The notes below the pieces were generated by a model that ran no database searches, was not told the origin of the DNA, and saw only the letters and a list, made by a program, of their open reading frames with translations. DNA of 64,000 nt from Pseudomonas marginalis (GTDB lineage: Bacteria > Pseudomonadota > Gammaproteobacteria > Pseudomonadales > Pseudomonadaceae), in the NCBI RefSeq assembly GCF_024169655.1, contig NZ_JALJWV010000001.1, positions 4,632,001 to 4,696,000 on the forward strand, in the 5' to 3' direction. Positions 42,351 to 50,707 of the stretch are shown here, in pieces. The first letter of the stretch is position 1, and every line of letters starts with the position of its first letter. The translations under genes and the position numbers were made by a program.

Positions 42351-42686
42351 ATGAAAAACGCAGATACCGAACAACCCGAAGTTAAACCCCTGGCCGACGA
42401 CAACACCGTCATCCTCGACACGCCGATCCGCCGTGGCACCAGCACCATCAACAGCATCACCCTGCGCAAACCCAACGCGGGCGAGCTGCGCGGTGTGAGC
42501 CTGGCCGAACTGCTGCAAATCGACGTCAACAGCCTGGTGAAGGTTGTGCCGCGCATCAGTAACCCGACACTCACTGCCGTCGAAGTCACGTCGATGGACC
42601 CTGCCGATCTGTTCGCACTCGGCACCAAGGTGTGCGGTTTTTTGCTACAGAAATCGATGAAGACGGACGCATCCCTCGTTGCGTAG
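42351..42686 (+). CDS. E: Tail assembly protein E
   Basis: A 111-residue gpE-type protein (EVKPLADDNTVILDTPIRRG; RKPNAGELRGVSLAELLQID). It acts as tail assembly chaperone with the tape measure. A TTTTTTG heptamer at 42638-42644 lies in frame near its 3' end; a -1 slip there joins it to E', as in P2. AGGAG precedes the ATG. Confidence 0.94.
   Translation: MKNADTEQPEVKPLADDNTVILDTPIRRGTSTINSITLRKPNAGELRGVSLAELLQIDVNSLVKVVPRISNPTLTAVEVTSMDPADLFALGTKVCGFLLQKSMKTDASLVA
42638..42644 (+). other. Programmed -1 frameshift site (E to E+E')
   Basis: TTTTTTG sits in the E frame as GGT TTT TTG, the canonical X-XXY-YYZ arrangement. Slipping back one base leads into an open frame of about 55 codons ending at 42814, giving an E+E' fusion. 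P2 uses the same heptamer in the same place. Confidence 0.88.
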
Positions 42687-42694
42687 ACGACGCC

Positions 42695-42814
42695 ATGGCC
42701 GACCTGGCCGTGGTTTTTCACTGGACACCGGCTGATATGGATCAGTTGGGCCTGCAAGAGCTGATGGAATGGCGCGAGCGCGCCCGGGTGCGGAGTTCGA
42801 CCGATGGCAAATGA
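42695..42814 (+). CDS. Tail assembly extension E' (expressed by frameshift from E)
   Basis: The downstream frame encodes ADLAVVFHWTPADMDQLGLQ followed by ELMEWRERA, the GpE/E' domain found at the end of P2 E+E'. An ATG at 42695 exists but lacks a good ribosome site, so production mainly as the fusion from the TTTTTTG slip at 42638 is likely. The fusion would bind the tape measure protein, whose gene starts ten bases before the E' stop. Confidence 0.85.
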   Translation: MADLAVVFHWTPADMDQLGLQELMEWRERARVRSSTDGK

Positions 42815-45479
42815 TCTGCGACTACAGGTGCTGCTCAGTACCATCGACAAGGCCACCCGCCCGCTGAAGCACATCAGCGAAGGGGGCATTGAGACCGCGC
42901 GCGCCCTCAAGGCCGCTCGCGACCGCCTGAAAGAACTCACCAGCCAACAGAAAGACGTCAGCGCCTGGCGGGCTCAGCGCGCCGCTGCGGAGCAAACGGG
43001 CGCCTCGCTTACCGCCGCACGGGACCGAGTCAAATCCCTGAGTCAGGAACTCGCTGCCACAGATGCACCGACCAGGGCAATGACCCGGAGCTTCCAGTCG
43101 GCGGTGCGCGAGGCAACACGGCTCAAGCAGCAGCACCAGCAACAGAGCGTGCAGTTGCAGGGGCTACGTTCGAAGCTCTACGACGCTGGCATCAGCACCA
43201 AAAACCTTGGCTCCCACGAACGCCAGCTGCGCGAGCAGATCAACGCCACTAATTCCAGCATCAGTACGCAATCAAAGCGCATGGCCGAGCTGAGTGCCCA
43301 GCATAAGCGGGCGGCGGCGGCACGTAGCCAGATGGAGAAATCCCAGCGCGCCGCCAGCAATCTGGCAGTGAACGGTGCTGCTGGCTTGGGCGTGGGCTAT
43401 GCAGCGAGCCGTCCCATTGCCGCTGCAGTGAAGGCCTTTGCGCCCAACGAGGATTCCGCCACACAGCTCAAGGTGTCGATGATGGACGACACCGGCAAGG
43501 TCTCGGAGGACTTCCAGAAGATCACCGATCTGGCCACCAAGCTGGGCGACCGCTTGCCAGGCACCACGGCTGACTTCCAGAACATGATGACCATGCTTCG
43601 GCGCCAGGGCCTGAGCGCGCAAAGCATCCTCGGCGGCACGGGCGAGGCAGCCGCGTACCTGGGCGTTCAGCTAAAGATGGAGGCCACTGAGGCAGCGGAA
43701 TTTGCCGCCAAGATGCAGGACGCCACGCGCACCACTGAAAAAGACATGATGGGCCTGATGGACACCATCCAGCGCGGGTTCTATGCCGGTGTTGACCCAG
43801 GCAACATGCTCCAGGGCTTCAGCAAAATCGCCCCGGTGATGGACGTCATCAAGAAGTCAGGGATCGATGCAGCCAAGGAACTCGCGCCGCTGTTGATCAT
43901 GATGGACCAGGCCGGCATGGAGGGCGGTTCCGCCGGCAACGCCTTCCGCAAAATCTTCCAGGCCGGGCTGGACGGGGACCACGTCAATAGCGCCAACAAG
44001 ATCGCGGCCGGTGGCAATACTGGCGTGTCCTTCAAGTTTACCGACGACAAGGGAAACTTTGCCGGCCTGGAGAACCTGTATGCCCAGGTTGAAAAGCTCA
44101 AGGCCTTCAACGACGTCGACCGCAACGCCATCATCAAGAAGCTGTTCGGGGATGACGCTGAAACCCTGACCACGTTGAACACAATGATGAACAAGGGGCT
44201 GGCCGGATACCAAGAGGTCCAACAGAAGCTGAAAACTCAGGCCGACCTGCGTACCCGAGTCAACGAACAGCTCAACACCCTGACCAACATCATGGAAGCC
44301 GCTGAAGGCAGCTTCACCAACGCCATGGCAGAGTTCGGCGCGGCCGTTGCGCCGGAGCTAAAGGACCTGATCAAAACCCTGGGCGAGATCGCAAACAGCA
44401 TCGGAGCCTGGGCCCGGGAGAATCCGAAATTGGCCGGCGGCCTGGTCAAGGTCGTGGCCGCGATCGCTGCGCTAGCATTCGTGTTCGGCGGCCTGGCGTT
44501 GACCATGGCGAGCATGCTGGGACCGTTCGCCGTGCTGCGCTACGGCATGACCATGTTCGGTCTCCAGGGTGGCGGCATCACCAAAATGCTCGGCCGGTTG
44601 CTCCCCACGCTGACCGGTCTGGCTCGCAACGTGTTCCCGATGTTTGCGCAGGGCGTTCGTATGCTCGCCATGACAATGGGCGGCGCCCTGGTCACCGCCC
44701 TGCGCACGGTAGGCATCGCGCTGTGGGGCCTGGCAGCAAACCCGATTGTCCTGGTCATTGCCGCCGTCGTTGCGGCGCTGGCTGGCGGCGCCTACCTGAT
44801 CTACAAAAACTGGGACGCGGTGAAGAACTACTTCGCCAACGCCTGGACAGAAATCAAGGCAGGCTTCGACGGAGGAATCGGCGGCATCATCACCACCTTG
44901 GTCAACTTCAGCCCTCTCGGCCTGCTCTACCAGGCCTTTTCCGGTGTGCTGAGTTACCTGGGCATCGAACTCCCCAGCCGCTTTACCGAGTTCGGCAGCA
45001 TGATCGTGAATGGTCTGGTCAATGGGCTGACAGCCGGTCTCGGCGCCGTCAAAGACACCATCAGCTCGATCGGCGACGCCAGCATCGGTTGGTTCAAGGA
45101 AAAGCTCGGCATCCACAGCCCGTCACGGGTGTTCGCGGAGCTGGGCGGGTTCACCATGGCGGGCCTCACCCAAGGCCTGGAAGGTGGACAGAAAGGCCCT
45201 CTGAACGCGCTGACCAGCATGAGCAAACAGCTGACCGCCGCCGGCACCTTGGCCCTGGGCGCCACCGCCATGCCGGCGTTTGCCGTGGATAACACGCCCC
45301 CCATCAGCAGTGCGCCCGCCGCAGCCGTTTATGACAGCCACGACACCTACGAATTCTCCATCACCGCCGGGCCTGGCACAGACCTGCAAAGCCTGGAAAA
45401 GACCGTGCGCGCCATGCTGACCCGCATCGAAAACGAAAAGAAAGCGCGTCAGCGCAGCAAACTTTCTGACCTGGAATAA
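42804..45479 (+). CDS. T: Tail tape measure protein T
   Basis: An 891-residue tape measure protein (P2 gpT is 815). The N-terminal third is coiled coil (about 1-180), a TP901-type core follows (about 205-400), hydrophobic segments lie about 550-660 (VVAAIAALAFVFGGLALTMA, NPIVLVIAAVVAALAGGAYL), and the C-terminus holds LGIHSPSRVFAELGG. It sets tail length and enters the cell envelope on ejection. It overlaps E' by 11 bases. Confidence 0.95.
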   Translation: MANDLRLQVLLSTIDKATRPLKHISEGGIETARALKAARDRLKELTSQQKDVSAWRAQRAAAEQTGASLTAARDRVKSLSQELAATDAPTRAMTRSFQSAVREATRLKQQHQQQSVQLQGLRSKLYDAGISTKNLGSHERQLREQINATNSSISTQSKRMAELSAQHKRAAAARSQMEKSQRAASNLAVNGAAGLGVGYAASRPIAAAVKAFAPNEDSATQLKVSMMDDTGKVSEDFQKITDLATKLGDRLPGTTADFQNMMTMLRRQGLSAQSILGGTGEAAAYLGVQLKMEATEAAEFAAKMQDATRTTEKDMMGLMDTIQRGFYAGVDPGNMLQGFSKIAPVMDVIKKSGIDAAKELAPLLIMMDQAGMEGGSAGNAFRKIFQAGLDGDHVNSANKIAAGGNTGVSFKFTDDKGNFAGLENLYAQVEKLKAFNDVDRNAIIKKLFGDDAETLTTLNTMMNKGLAGYQEVQQKLKTQADLRTRVNEQLNTLTNIMEAAEGSFTNAMAEFGAAVAPELKDLIKTLGEIANSIGAWARENPKLAGGLVKVVAAIAALAFVFGGLALTMASMLGPFAVLRYGMTMFGLQGGGITKMLGRLLPTLTGLARNVFPMFAQGVRMLAMTMGGALVTALRTVGIALWGLAANPIVLVIAAVVAALAGGAYLIYKNWDAVKNYFANAWTEIKAGFDGGIGGIITTLVNFSPLGLLYQAFSGVLSYLGIELPSRFTEFGSMIVNGLVNGLTAGLGAVKDTISSIGDASIGWFKEKLGIHSPSRVFAELGGFTMAGLTQGLEGGQKGPLNALTSMSKQLTAAGTLALGATAMPAFAVDNTPPISSAPAAAVYDSHDTYEFSITAGPGTDLQSLEKTVRAMLTRIENEKKARQRSKLSDLE

Positions 45480-45484
45480 CCACC

Positions 45485-45925
45485 ATGATGATGGCCCTCG
45501 GCATGTTCGTGTTCAGCCTCAGAACCGCCGCCTACCAGGAGCTGCAACGCCAAACCGATTGGCGTCACGCCAGCAACAACCGCATCGGCGCCGCTCCCGC
45601 GCGGCAATTCGTCGGCCGTGGCGAAGACGCTATCACCCTCCCCGGCATCATCCTGCCGGAGCTGGCCGGCAGCGCTCTCAGCCTCGACGCCCTGCGCCTG
45701 ATGGCAAACACCGGCAAGGCCTGGCCCATGGTCGAAGGCAGTGGCCGGATCTACGGCCTGTGGGTGATCGAAAGCATGAGCGAGACCAAGACCATCTTTT
45801 TCAGCGACGGCACCCCACGGCGCATCGAGTTCACCCTGAGCCTGAAGCGCACCGACGACGACCGCATCGACCTGCTCGGTGCGGCTACCAGCACTGGCGT
45901 CAACATCCTGCGAGGCCTGCTGTGA
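45485..45925 (+). CDS. U: Tail protein U
   Basis: A 146-residue P2 gpU-family protein. ALGMFVFSLRTAAYQELQRQ and WRHASNNRIGAAPARQFVGR are hallmarks, and VIESMSETKTIFFSDGTPRR follows. It caps the tail near the baseplate hub. It lies 5 bp after T, and its TGA overlaps the GTG start of D. Confidence 0.94.
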   Translation: MMMALGMFVFSLRTAAYQELQRQTDWRHASNNRIGAAPARQFVGRGEDAITLPGIILPELAGSALSLDALRLMANTGKAWPMVEGSGRIYGLWVIESMSETKTIFFSDGTPRRIEFTLSLKRTDDDRIDLLGAATSTGVNILRGLL

Positions 45926-47181
45926 TCGAATCGGTCATCTCCAAAGTCACCGGCTACGTGCGCAGCACCGTCGAGCAGTATGTCCGTGACGCGGCCTATC
46001 CCGTGCCGGCCTTCAGGCTCACCGTCGACGGCCTGGACATCGCGCAACTGGTCAGCCCGCGCCTGATGAGCCTGGAGCTGACCGACAACCGCGGCGTCGA
46101 GGCGGATCAACTCAGCATCACCCTCAGCGACCACGACGGCCTACTCGCTATCCCGCCCAAGGGCGCGGTGTTGCGCTTGTGGCTGGGTTGGAGCGACACC
46201 GGCCTGGTAGACAAAGGCACCTATACCGTCGACGAAACCGAACACAGCGGCGCGCCGGATGTGCTGAGCATCCGCGCTCGATCGGCAGACCTGCGCAAGG
46301 GCCTAAAAACCAAACGCGAGCGAAGCTGGAGCAACACTACCCTCGGCAAAGTCCTGGGCGATATCGCCATCGGCAATGGCCTCACCGCCACCATTGCCGG
46401 CGCACTCGACGGTTTGCCCATCCTGCAGCTCGACCAGGCCAACGAATCCGACGCCAACCTGATCAGCCGCCTGGGCGAAGAATTCGATGCGGTGGCCAGC
46501 GTCAAAGCCGGTTGTCTGCTGTGCCTACCGGCCGGCGGAGGCAAAACCGCCAGCGGCCTGGATCTGCCACACATCACCCTCACCCGCGCCGATGGTGACC
46601 AGCACCGATACCTGCAGGCCGACCGCGACAGCTACGACGGCGTGCGTGCGTACTACTACGACGTGAACAGCGCCAAGAAACAGGAGGCCATAGCCGGCGG
46701 CGGCGACAATCTCAAAGACCTGCGCCATACCTACAGCGACCAGCAGTCAGCCCTGCGCGCTGCCCGGTCTGAGTTCCGACGGCTGCAGCGCGGCAGTGCC
46801 ACGCTCAGTTACAACCTGGCCATGGGCCGGCCTGATCTGATACCCGAGCTGACGTACACGCTCCAGGGCGTGAAAGCGGAAATCGACGAGATCATCTGGT
46901 ACGGCGGCAACGTGCAGCACAGTCTAAGTGCGGACGGCGGGTACACGGTCAGCCTGGAGTTGGAGAGCAAGCTGCCGGAGGACAATGTTGAAGACCTGGC
47001 AGAAGAGAACAAAGGGGATTACACGGGGATCATCGCGTACTACCGCGACAAAAAAACCGGAAAGGAAAAGACGATTACGGCGGGGGATCAGACGAAGCCG
47101 AGGAGGTTACGGTGGCTGTATGCAAGTGAGAAAACTGCAAAAAGGGCCGTGGAGAGAGAGTGGAACAGGATGAAAATATAG
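45922..47181 (+). CDS. D: Late control / baseplate hub protein D
   Basis: A 419-residue gpD-family protein starting at GTG 45922 (GTGA with the U stop): PAFRLTVDGLDIAQLVSPRL is the N-terminal hallmark, and the phage late-control/T4 gp27-like hub fold follows. gpD forms the hub to which the V spike attaches. It is somewhat longer than P2 gpD (387). It is the last core structural gene; AT-rich cargo starts 48 bp later. Confidence 0.93.
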   Translation: MIESVISKVTGYVRSTVEQYVRDAAYPVPAFRLTVDGLDIAQLVSPRLMSLELTDNRGVEADQLSITLSDHDGLLAIPPKGAVLRLWLGWSDTGLVDKGTYTVDETEHSGAPDVLSIRARSADLRKGLKTKRERSWSNTTLGKVLGDIAIGNGLTATIAGALDGLPILQLDQANESDANLISRLGEEFDAVASVKAGCLLCLPAGGGKTASGLDLPHITLTRADGDQHRYLQADRDSYDGVRAYYYDVNSAKKQEAIAGGGDNLKDLRHTYSDQQSALRAARSEFRRLQRGSATLSYNLAMGRPDLIPELTYTLQGVKAEIDEIIWYGGNVQHSLSADGGYTVSLELESKLPEDNVEDLAEENKGDYTGIIAYYRDKKTGKEKTITAGDQTKPRRLRWLYASEKTAKRAVEREWNRMKI

Positions 47182-47229
47182 CAAGAAGCCATTACTCTGC
47201 TAGGGTCTGCTAAATCAAACGGAGCGTGT

Positions 47230-48597
47230 ATGACAGACCAAACACTAGAAGAACTGGAGTCAAAACTAACCGAGTACGAGATGAAGCTTCCCGAACTCAA
47301 CTCAGTGAATAACGCTCTTTGGAAATCTACCAGTCAATGTCAAACGCTATTAAAAGAGTCTGGTGCTACCACAAAACCCGTAAAAATCACCAGTATTGCA
47401 AAGCGTTTTACGCCTGATCGTCCTTTTTTCATAGATTCCATTGACTTCCACGGCGAAAACGCCGCCAAAATGCTGACAAGCTTAACGGTTATAATTAAGC
47501 CTCTTGGCAAAGCTCAATATAACTTGCAGTTAAGTATCACAGGGCAAGGTACTAAGTTTTGTTATGGCTTCATCCGTTGCTTTTGCGAATGGTTTGAAAT
47601 TTACAGTGACTCACTACTAAACAAACCCAAACTTACAAAAATAAATATATTCGGCGTAGATATAGCGCAGCTAATTGAGCACTCGGACGACATAGCCGAA
47701 ACAATTCGTTCCAAAAGAGACATCGCAAAGTTTAAAGCAGACACGATACAACAACATACCGAACTAACAGAACAGATACACGCATTAAAACTAGAAAAAA
47801 CCGAGGCAGAATCAGCATACGTTGACATCGCCAATGCTCTAGAACAGGAGAACGCAGCATTAATCGAAGTTTCTGCGGCAGTTTCTGCGGAATCGCTTAA
47901 ACTCACCGAATTGAAAAAAGAAGCATCCGAAACATCAACTGTGCTTACCCAAACCAAAAATAACATCACACAGTTGAATGAGACAGTTGTCACAAACAAC
48001 AAAGCCATATCCAAGCTAAATTCCGAATTAAAGAAATTAGCATCCGATAAAAGTCTGATATCTGACGAATATGGCCCTTACGTGAAGGAGGGACGTTCAC
48101 AAGCGATGATCTACGTGTTTGTCGTAATATTCCCATTGTTGGCTATAATATTTTCCGTGTACGAACTTTACGCAGGTGCCTCAAAGATCTTAACAACAGA
48201 TTACAAGACAGCAACAGATATTTTAGCTTCATTCACTCTTCGCATACCTTTCGCAGCTGTGTTCGGACTTGCAATTTATTATAGCTGGAAACTCACCTCA
48301 TCAATAATTCTAAAAATCTTCACCATTCACAGTGATCGATTGACACTTGCAAAACTCTTAGTCCTAGCAAGAGAGGCGGTTCATTCGTCAGCCAGAAATT
48401 TAGATTTGTCAAACGAGACCATACTCCAAGAACAGCTAAGACTAAAGATAGAAGTACTTAAAAGCCATCTTTCCAAAGACCTTGGAACCAACTTCGATTA
48501 CAATCCAGTACAGACAAAAAAACAACAAAAACCAACAGAAGCAGTAAATGACAAAAACATAAATACGAAAGAAAAAACAGAAGAAGAATCAACATAA
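47230..48597 (+). CDS. AT-rich coiled-coil protein with two TM helices, unknown (cargo gene)
   Basis: A 455-residue protein I do not recognise. Residues 1-150 are a soluble domain (VKITSIAKRFTPDRPFFIDS; YNLQLSITGQGTKF). About 160-275 are a long coiled coil, TM helices lie at about 291-312 and 332-354, and a charged, lysine/glutamate-rich tail ends the protein. Base composition is strongly AT-rich compared with flanking phage genes, indicating separate acquisition. The location, just after the last tail gene and before a terminator, is a common accessory slot. Membrane anchoring plus a sensor-like N-terminus would suit an exclusion or abortive-infection effector, but that is inference. Confidence 0.85.
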   Translation: MTDQTLEELESKLTEYEMKLPELNSVNNALWKSTSQCQTLLKESGATTKPVKITSIAKRFTPDRPFFIDSIDFHGENAAKMLTSLTVIIKPLGKAQYNLQLSITGQGTKFCYGFIRCFCEWFEIYSDSLLNKPKLTKINIFGVDIAQLIEHSDDIAETIRSKRDIAKFKADTIQQHTELTEQIHALKLEKTEAESAYVDIANALEQENAALIEVSAAVSAESLKLTELKKEASETSTVLTQTKNNITQLNETVVTNNKAISKLNSELKKLASDKSLISDEYGPYVKEGRSQAMIYVFVVIFPLLAIIFSVYELYAGASKILTTDYKTATDILASFTLRIPFAAVFGLAIYYSWKLTSSIILKIFTIHSDRLTLAKLLVLAREAVHSSARNLDLSNETILQEQLRLKIEVLKSHLSKDLGTNFDYNPVQTKKQQKPTEAVNDKNINTKEKTEEEST

Positions 48598-48629
48598 CAA
48601 AATAAAGCACAATCCATTTTAATTATGAA

Positions 48630-48660
48630 AGCCCCTCAAACATCGAGGGGCTATTTATAT
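48630..48660. terminator. Terminator after the coiled-coil cargo gene
   Basis: AGCCCCTC and GAGGGGCT form an 8-bp stem with a 7-nt loop, followed by an AT-rich run. It separates the rightward cargo gene from leftward genes and may work in both directions. Confidence 0.75.
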
Positions 48661-48821
48661 CAATTCTGAATTTTTGAAAGCACCTCCGCGCAACGAAGAA
48701 CCCTATCTTGATTCTCAGACTTCAGAAGTCTGAAAAGCAATAACAAAATTTGCTCTCTCGAAGTTAGTACTACATCTTCGCGCGCCAGTTCCGAGTTACC
48801 TTCACTCGACTTATCAAGCAT
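48660..48821 (-). CDS. Small protein, unknown (tentative)
   Basis: A 53-residue frame starting MLDKSSEGNSELAREDVV with a leucine-rich helix (SREQILLLLFRLLKSENQ) and a second amphipathic helix. AGGAG lies ten bases before this ATG; longer starts at 48854 and 48866 are possible. Composition fits the AT-rich cargo around it. It may be a small regulator or a remnant, and no family is recognised. Confidence 0.4.
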   Translation of the reverse strand: MLDKSSEGNSELAREDVVLTSREQILLLLFRLLKSENQDRVLRCAEVLSKIQN

Positions 48822-48930
48822 GCCGCCATTGCTCCTATCGTCCGTAATATGCATGTCCTCATGCACATATAGACCTTACGGACGGACTGGAAAACGCAAC
48901 CTTCGACCAAAGGCACTAGCGTGGGTGGAT

Positions 48931-49266
48931 CTATCCAGCGTAGGAAGGGCAGAGTTTCATGGCGCGCACGGTGATCTCGCTGTAATCCATTGTGATGCCA
49001 GGCATGCTTGCATTTGGCTTGGTAATCGACTGCCCATCGAGCCAGCCATTCTTTGATGCTCTGGACCGTGCGCTGCCATTCAGCGCGTAGAGTTTCCCGT
49101 CTTCTGTTCTCACCAGAGCGGAAGGTGGTCCGTCCTGACAAAGCAGGTCGACCTTTTCGACAGTGAAAGGCCATTTCGCACCGTACTCGGCTTGAGTAAT
49201 TGTCACGGCCTTTTCGCCACCGCATCCAGCCAGAACCAGCAAGACTGGAATCATCAAACAACGCAT
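48931..49266 (-). CDS. Lipoprotein, DUF2511 (YebY-like)
   Basis: A 111-residue lipoprotein: signal MRCLMIPVLLVLAGC with the lipidated cysteine at 15, then a small domain containing EYGAKWPFTVEKVDLLCQDG and a C-terminal KLCPSYAG. The wording WPFTV...LLC matches DUF2511/YebY-like proteins of unknown role. AGGAGG precedes the ATG. It lies next to the phage repressor and may be expressed from the lysogen, so a surface effect on superinfection is conceivable but unproven. Confidence 0.8.
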   Translation of the reverse strand: MRCLMIPVLLVLAGCGGEKAVTITQAEYGAKWPFTVEKVDLLCQDGPPSALVRTEDGKLYALNGSARSRASKNGWLDGQSITKPNASMPGITMDYSEITVRAMKLCPSYAG

Positions 49267-49287
49267 CGTTTCCTCCTTGGAATTGAT

Positions 49288-49635
49288 TCATTTCGCTTCG
49301 GGTTTAGATACCTGTGCCATCGCGAACGCCAAGTGCGCGAGAGTCGCGCGGTCGGCATCGGACATTTCCCGCATATGCTCCAACACCGTCAGTTCTGTGT
49401 CGCTCATGTTGCTGGGGGCTGTGTCGACACGGGAGCCAGTCAGCACGTAATGCACGTCAACCCCAAGCGCATGAAGCCCTGAGAGATAACGCAAATCGGG
49501 GGAACTGGACTCAAGCTCATAAGCCTTTTGAGTCCCACGGCTTACACCTGCGGAGGCGCCAAAGTCGGTCTGGTTTTTGCCCAGCCGCTCGCGTTCTTCC
49601 CGCAGGCGTTCACCTACCCCTAAAGAAATGAGCAT
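49288..49635 (-). CDS. Prophage repressor (XRE family, C-like)
   Basis: A 115-residue protein. Residues about 5-65 form an XRE helix-turn-helix (GKNQTDFGASAGVSRGTQKA), and the C-terminal half (LTVLEHMREMSDADRATLAH) is a short helical dimerisation region. There is no peptidase S24 domain, so unlike lambda CI it should not be cleaved by RecA, matching P2-type immunity. The start at ATG 49635 is chosen because the 30 residues upstream run into the operator region and overlap the divergent gene. Confidence 0.9.
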   Translation of the reverse strand: MLISLGVGERLREERERLGKNQTDFGASAGVSRGTQKAYELESSSPDLRYLSGLHALGVDVHYVLTGSRVDTAPSNMSDTELTVLEHMREMSDADRATLAHLAFAMAQVSKPEAK

Positions 49636-49691
49636 TTTTTTGATCAAAATTATTTGACTTGAGCAGAAATCTGACCAAGAATCCTTTTCGT

Positions 49692-49718
49692 CGAACACGA
49701 TTAAACACGGACGAACAC
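49692..49718. promoter_or_regulatory. Repressor/Cro operator with three phased AACAC repeats
   Basis: AACAC occurs at 49694-49698, 49704-49708 and 49714-49718, exactly 10 bp apart; the outer two extend to CGAACAC. They lie between the divergent repressor and Cro/Cox-like genes and end one base before the latter's ATG, as expected for a lysogeny switch. Confidence 0.65.
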
Positions 49719-49719
49719 T

Positions 49720-49920
49720 ATGCATGCCCTACAGACCCCCGAGCAAGCCCGCGCGGTTCTTGATCGCGAGGGTAAAAGCATTGCCGAATTTAGCCGTCAA
49801 CATGGCTTGAACAAAAATCTGGTCAGCGACCTGCTAAACGGCCGTAAAAAAGGCCGTCGTGGGGAAGCACATCGAGCGGCGGTATTGCTCGGGATCAAAG
49901 ACGGCCAGGTCACAAACTAG
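49720..49920 (+). CDS. Cro/Cox-like DNA-binding protein
   Basis: A 66-residue protein with a helix-turn-helix core (GKSIAEFSRQHGLNKNLVSD then LLNGRKKGRRGEAHRAAVLL). It starts directly after the operator repeats, divergent from the repressor, the place of cox/cro in temperate phages. It probably shuts off the repressor and promotes lytic growth and excision. The Shine-Dalgarno is weak. Confidence 0.83.
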   Translation: MHALQTPEQARAVLDREGKSIAEFSRQHGLNKNLVSDLLNGRKKGRRGEAHRAAVLLGIKDGQVTN

Positions 49921-49949
49921 GGCCTCTGGCTCCAAGGGGAAACCAGAAG

Positions 49950-50423
49950 ATGAAACGCCCAGTTCTAGCGACCAAGCGGCAAGTAATGAGCGCTGTGATC
50001 AACGACTACAAAGGTGGTCGTGAATGCGCAGCAGCTCGCCTCGGTTACGAACTCAAGAAGTTCGATAACCACATCTACGAAAACGCCGGTAGCCGGCCTC
50101 TGACGGACGAGCAAATTCACTGCCTGGAACAGGATGCGGGAACTACGCACCTGCCGGAGTACATCGCGGCGCTGTATGGCGGCATGTTCGTTCCCCTGGC
50201 CAAGCCAGAGAAGCTGGACAACGTCGACCTCTACAGCCGCTCCGTCAATGCGGCTGCCAAGCGGGGCGTCGTCGACCAGATCATCGCCAAGGCGCTGGAC
50301 GATGGAGTGATTGAGCCAGATGAAGCCGAGGCAATCATCGCAGCCCATAACCGCTATATGTCTGCCCGCCACTCAGAAGTACTTGCCACGATCCAGCTGC
50401 ACAGCAAGGGGACCGTACAGTGA
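49950..50423 (+). CDS. CII-family phage regulatory protein
   Basis: A 157-residue protein of the P2-like CII family (Phage_CP76): QVMSAVINDYKGGRECAAAR and a helix-turn-helix-like LGYELKKFDNHIYENAG at the N-terminus. It probably helps establish lysogeny or early control. It lies 29 bp after the Cro-like gene, and its TGA overlaps the GTG of the Ogr-like gene. Confidence 0.87.
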   Translation: MKRPVLATKRQVMSAVINDYKGGRECAAARLGYELKKFDNHIYENAGSRPLTDEQIHCLEQDAGTTHLPEYIAALYGGMFVPLAKPEKLDNVDLYSRSVNAAAKRGVVDQIIAKALDDGVIEPDEAEAIIAAHNRYMSARHSEVLATIQLHSKGTVQ

Positions 50424-50707
50424 GCACCTACAAACTTGTCTGCCCCCATTGCCACGGCCGCATGCGTATCCGTACCAGCGAAGGCCAGCACATTTTTTTG
50501 CGCATCGCCTACATGCAATGCACCAACGAAGCATGCGGCTGGTCGGTGCGTTCTGAATTTCAAATGACCCACGAACTGAGCCCCAGCGGCATGCCCAACC
50601 CAGCTGTAAAGCTGCCGATTGCGGACGTGGTCATTCGTCGCCAGGCAATGAAAACAGCCAACGATCAACCCGATCTGTTGGACCAGTTGGAAATGGAGCG
50701 TGCGTGA
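50420..50707 (+). CDS. Ogr/Delta-type late gene activator
   Basis: A 95-residue zinc-finger protein: CPHCHGRMRIRTSEGQ, then YMQCTNEACGWSV supplies the second cysteine pair, the Ogr/Delta pattern CxxC...CxxxxC. Ogr proteins bind inverted repeats upstream of late promoters and recruit RNA polymerase through alpha. Three TTGTA-N11-TACAA sites in this prophage are the likely targets. It is in the early operon here, not after D as in P2. Start GTG overlaps the CII stop. Confidence 0.93.
   Translation: MSTYKLVCPHCHGRMRIRTSEGQHIFLRIAYMQCTNEACGWSVRSEFQMTHELSPSGMPNPAVKLPIADVVIRRQAMKTANDQPDLLDQLEMERA

Noticed and set aside
49636..49725. N-terminal extension of the repressor
   Set aside because: It would run through the operator repeats and overlap the divergent Cro-like gene; ATG 49635 starts just before the helix-turn-helix.
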